Assembly (NCBI GenBank): GCA_937923365.1
Contig: CALAIJ010000219.1
Span: forward strand, 1-8,287
DNA: 8,287 nt
Reading direction: 5' to 3'
From: an uncultured Sulfitobacter sp.
Lineage (GTDB): Bacteria; Pseudomonadota; Alphaproteobacteria; Rhodobacterales; Rhodobacteraceae
The translations under genes were made by a program, and so were the position numbers. Position 1 is the first letter of the stretch, and each line of letters begins with the position of its first letter. Positions 7,471 through 8,287 of the stretch are shown here, one piece after another. The notes under the pieces were generated by a model. It did not search any database and had not been told where the DNA came from. It saw nothing but the letters and a program-made list of their open reading frames with translations.

Positions 7471-7529
7471 AAAATGATGAAGTTCAAAGCCCCTTTAGTC
7501 TATCAGGTAATCACCCCATTTTCGGCCCG

Positions 7530-8036
7530 TCAGGCTGTGGGTGGCAAGGCGATCCAAACCGCGTGGCGGTCCAGCAGATCGGGCAGATTTGCCGCGCGCG
7601 CCGCCTCTAGGGCTGCAAGCCTGTGGTGCCCATCAATCAAAGCAAGACCATCGCTGTCGGGGTAGGCAACCGGCGCAAGGGGCCATGTGCCCGTCTGGGC
7701 AATATGGGCACGCACCGATGCAATCCGCCCAGCGCTGTCAGGGAGGTAGTCTTGTCCTTGCCCCGCCTTGTCCAGCAACTGTCGCACATGAAGCTGCGTC
7801 GCGTGCGACATGACATCCAGTGTCATAGGCAAACTGTCCTGAAACCACTGCCTGTCATGCCACCATGTCAACGTGCGCCCTGCCAAGTTCAGCGACCATG
7901 GCGCTGACCCTCCATCTGCTGAGGGCGGCCAGCCATAGCCTGAGCGCCTGGCATGCGGCAACAGCCACTGCTCGGCCACGTCCCGGGGCATGTTTGGCAT
8001 CGACCTGAGAATGGCAGCCAAGGTTGGATCCGTCAT
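7530..8036 (-). CDS. ParB/Srx-like domain protein
   Basis: A 168-residue cytoplasmic protein with no signal peptide or membrane segment. The C-terminal half shows a PVAYPDSDGLALIDGHHRL arrangement: a strand, a turn, then IDGHHRLAAL at residues 134-143. This is the signature of the ParB/sulfiredoxin fold, in which this loop contributes to a nucleotide-phosphate pocket in several families (ParB CTPases, Srx, SerK-type kinases). It lacks the helix-turn-helix and dimerisation regions of true ParB, so it is not a partition protein. The first 85 residues are tryptophan-rich (WSLNLAGRTLTWWHDRQWF) and unfamiliar. Upstream of the ATG at 8036, GGAGA lies seven bases away, supporting the start. The stop is 92 bases before the RTX start on the same strand, so co-transcription is possible, though the palindrome between them suggests separate control. 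Function is unknown. Confidence 0.8.
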   Translation of the reverse strand: MTDPTLAAILRSMPNMPRDVAEQWLLPHARRSGYGWPPSADGGSAPWSLNLAGRTLTWWHDRQWFQDSLPMTLDVMSHATQLHVRQLLDKAGQGQDYLPDSAGRIASVRAHIAQTGTWPLAPVAYPDSDGLALIDGHHRLAALEAARAANLPDLLDRHAVWIALPPTA

Positions 8037-8137
8037 AAGGCAGTCTCCGATAGACAGGATTCAAATGCAGTCTGCCTGCTGCCGAGGCTAGAATAAAGTC
8101 GTTAACCTACGGAGCGCGTATGTCGCACACTTTTTGA

Positions 8138-8277
8138 TACAATTTCGACGGTCCATACGATGTCATTTCTTCAAGCTTAAATAGGGAATCAAAGAGAACG
8201 AAGGCCTGCGGCGCGCCGTGTCAGACTTGGCGTTGGACAAGCTGATCTTAGCGGAAACTGTGCAGGGAAACTTCTGA
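8138..8277 (+). pseudogene. IS3-family transposase OrfA relic (3' part)
   Basis: Reading from 8185 to the TGA at 8275-8277 gives KENEGLRRAVSDLALDK then LILAETVQGNF, which closely resembles the C-terminus of IS3-family OrfA (family form about KENERLRRAVSDLTLDKLIL...GNF). In the same frame the preceding codons are LK followed by a TAG at 8182-8184, where the family has a glutamate, so the reading frame is broken. Further upstream, in another frame, YNFDGPYDV (8138-8164) may be a decayed YYRWRKEYGG motif, about 13 bases too close to the conserved part. OrfA proteins are usually around 90-100 residues; here only about 31 are readable. The start of OrfB in the -1 frame is also visible (LLSPSR, from 8271 to the window edge), as normal for this family, so more of the element continues to the right. 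Confidence 0.75.
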
Positions 8278-8287
8278 GCCCCTCGCG
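8271..8287 (+). mobile_element. Start of IS3-family OrfB, cut by the window edge
   Basis: In the -1 frame relative to OrfA, bases 8271-8285 read LLSPS followed by a partial arginine codon. IS3-family OrfB proteins of the type with a GNF-ending OrfA commonly begin around this overlap with LLSP(A/S)RRR. Only five complete codons are in the window, so integrity of the transposase cannot be judged. Confidence 0.5.

Noticed and set aside
7530..8036. Reading the 168-residue protein as a plasmid partition ParB
   Set aside because: It lacks the helix-turn-helix and C-terminal dimer domain, is about half the length of ParB, and no ParA or parS-like site is seen.

Overview
The window looks like an accessory chromosomal or plasmid segment of an alphaproteobacterium, most likely a marine Rhodobacterales (Roseobacter-type) species. 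The reasons are the GC-rich, strongly biased codon use, a very large acidic calcium-binding repeat protein whose C-terminus is typical of roseobacter type I secretion substrates, and IS3-family relics. The assignment comes from general protein resemblance, not from a marker gene.

Layout: bases 1-304 hold no gene I can defend. Bases 305-462 carry a short, frameshifted relic of an IS3-family transposase OrfB on the + strand. Bases 463-612 are intergenic and contain one 9-bp inverted repeat (496-504 / 549-557). Bases 613-7437 (minus strand) are one uninterrupted 2274-residue gene for a secreted RTX protein. After a 92-bp AT-rich leader containing a perfect 19-bp palindrome, a second minus-strand gene (7530-8036) encodes a 168-residue ParB/Srx-fold-like protein with a DGHHR signature. 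From about 8138 to the right edge there is another IS3-family relic on the + strand: the C-terminal part of OrfA and the first codons of OrfB.

The RTX protein dominates. In order it has about 355 residues of helical, amphipathic sequence with no signal peptide; RTX blocks; two tandem laminin-B-like domains (about 716-883 and 896-1069); more RTX; a further beta-sandwich-like insert (about 1532-1699); more RTX; a terminal array of 16 nonapeptides (2046-2189); and a serralysin-like C-terminal cap with a type I secretion tail. By family knowledge it should be exported by an ABC/MFP/TolC-type system and fold outside the cell on binding calcium. No transporter gene is present in the window.

The ParB/Srx-like gene lies directly upstream on the same strand. 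It may share transcription with the RTX gene or be independent; the palindrome and AT-rich stretch between them suggest the RTX gene has its own regulated start. Transposase debris on both sides suggests a laterally mobile or rearranged locus.
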